Below, one piece after another: positions 63,078-64,000 of a DNA stretch of 64,000 bases (position 1 is its first letter; each line of letters begins with the position of its first letter). Source of the DNA: a virus. The stretch is from positions 1 through 64,000 of IMG/VR virus record IMGVR_UViG_3300037586_005524; one strand, given 5' to 3'. The notes under the pieces are model-generated. The model saw only the letters and a list, made by a program, of their open reading frames with translations. It was not told the DNA's origin and searched no databases. The position numbers were made by a program, and so were the translations under genes.

Positions 63078-63939
63078 ATTTTTTTGCTACTTTCCTCATA
63101 TCATAATCGCTATCATGATTATTTTTTATTTTTTTTGTAAAGTCCATTGGTGGTGGTTCATATAATTTTACGGGCTCGAAGTCCCACTCGTCTTCTTTAA
63201 TAATAATGGCGTTTGGACCTGCTATTTCTTTTGTTCCACCTGCAGAAGAACATATGATTTGACATCCACTTGCACGAGCATCAACAACAACATTTGGACA
63301 GTGATCAAGCCACGCTAAATGTATGAAATATTTAGATCTTTTATATAAAGAAATAAGTTGTAAAATGTTTGTGTTGCCAATATAAAAGATTCTATCATCT
63401 TTTAAAATATCTTCGTTCTTTTCGCCGGCGATTACTAAACAATCTTTTTCAGAAGAGTGTTCTAAAAAATAATTCATATTCTCCGACAATCTTTTGTGTG
63501 GGCGCCAAGATGAAGCACAGCACCATACATTTTCATATTTATCTAATCGCGAATTAAAAGAGTGTGGCACTTTATCAATGTATTCAATATCAGCGCCATT
63601 GTGTATAACAATGGAATTTTTATGTTCTCCAAAATATTTTGTTATAAGCTGCTTATTAAAATTTGATTGAAAAATGGCGCCATCAGCACCGTCATAAGTC
63701 CTTTTTATGTTTGTATTCCGTATTCTGTAATTTTGCGCTGTGTTGAAATATATGCCGTCTAATCTTTGAAATAATGGTATATTATCAAAAGTACTTCTAT
63801 AAGATTCTATAAAACATAATCTTGCATCCGGGGCTTTATTTATATCAAAAGTCGTATCTAAGTATTTCATCAATTTTGAAGCAAAGTGGTTTGGCCCAGA
63901 TGTGCTTCGCAAATCAACGTTTTCTAAGTGTATATTCAT
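63034..63939 (-). CDS. Glycosyltransferase, GT-B family (301 aa)
   Basis: The N-terminal STSGPNHFASKLMKYL is the Gly-rich acceptor-side loop, IVIHNGADIEYID the linker, CASSWRPHKRLSENM the start of the donor domain, and DHCPNVVVDARASGCQII the donor site. The paired Glu of GT4 is partly replaced by Asp. Short for the family (301). The ATG overlaps the stop of an upstream gene (ATGA). Together with the next gene it makes a pair of GT-B enzymes, suggesting two successive sugar additions. Confidence 0.8.
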   Translation of the reverse strand: MNIHLENVDLRSTSGPNHFASKLMKYLDTTFDINKAPDARLCFIESYRSTFDNIPLFQRLDGIYFNTAQNYRIRNTNIKRTYDGADGAIFQSNFNKQLITKYFGEHKNSIVIHNGADIEYIDKVPHSFNSRLDKYENVWCCASSWRPHKRLSENMNYFLEHSSEKDCLVIAGEKNEDILKDDRIFYIGNTNILQLISLYKRSKYFIHLAWLDHCPNVVVDARASGCQIICSSAGGTKEIAGPNAIIIKEDEWDFEPVKLYEPPPMDFTKKIKNNHDSDYDMRKVAKKYEDFFTSTKRKLDS

Positions 63940-64000
63940 ATTCTTGTGTATGGTTTCTTATTTCTGATTATTTGTGCTAATTCAGATTGTTTCTGTGCTT
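63936..64000 (-). CDS. C-terminal end of an upstream gene (partial)
   Basis: Only one minus-strand frame is open from the right edge. It encodes AQKQSELAQIIRNKKPYTRI and stops with a TGA that overlaps the next ATG (ATGA), the same coupling used throughout the cluster. The 20 residues look like a helical, basic C-terminus and fit a glycosyltransferase end, but this is too little to identify. Confidence 0.5.
   Translation of the reverse strand, partial: AQKQSELAQIIRNKKPYTRI

Overview
The window looks like part of the genome of a large, AT-rich (roughly one third G+C by eye) tailed phage with a contractile, distantly T4-like tail. The evidence is a gp25-type baseplate wedge protein directly followed by a gp6/baseplate-J-type protein, a gp5-like OB-fold protein, a gp55-type late sigma factor, a RuvC-type resolvase, a primase zinc-finger start, and two structural proteins of about 3,000 residues. 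Host and exact lineage cannot be read from the sequence; a marine or aquatic origin is only a guess from resemblance to environmental T4-like phages.

Every gene I support is on the minus strand, so transcription runs from high to low coordinates. No gene-free stretch reaches 300 bases; the longest gap (5541-5630) is 90 bases. I see no tRNA, CRISPR array, insertion sequence or attachment site.

Layout in transcription order. (1) 64000-40401: a glycan factory of about 27 genes with 4-8 base overlaps or tiny gaps: six glycosyltransferases, three SDR epimerases, two short UDP-glucose-dehydrogenase-type enzymes, DegT aminotransferase, RmlC-like epimerase, NodU-type carbamoyltransferase, two class I methyltransferases, two degenerate methyltransferase-like paralogs, a NodB-like deacetylase, a radical SAM/SPASM enzyme, a sulfotransferase and a DUF2061-APS kinase fusion. 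Inside it lies a block with GAPDH-like, HAD, NeuA-like cytidylyltransferase, HpcH/HpaI aldolase and 2-hydroxyacid dehydrogenase genes. (2) 40399-38626: small genes and the late sigma factor. (3) 38633-1702: baseplate and tail module (gp5-like, spike-like, 3040 aa giant, gp25, gp6, DNRLRE-like, 3064 aa giant with a LamG-type jellyroll, then several appendage or fibre-type proteins). (4) 1697-1: RuvC-like resolvase, three small genes sharing short sequence elements, and the start of a DNA primase behind promoters of a different type.

Working model: the sugar genes are co-oriented with and tightly packed next to the late virion genes. No flippase, Wzy-type polymerase or lipid-linked initiating transferase is visible. 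The simplest reading is a cytoplasmic pathway that decorates virion proteins (or another phage-made polymer) with a modified, probably sulfated, glycan. PAPS would come from the phage APS kinase and be used by the phage sulfotransferase. The GAPDH/aldolase/CTP-transferase block could make an unusual nucleotide-activated acidic residue. These pathway links are inference from gene content and order.
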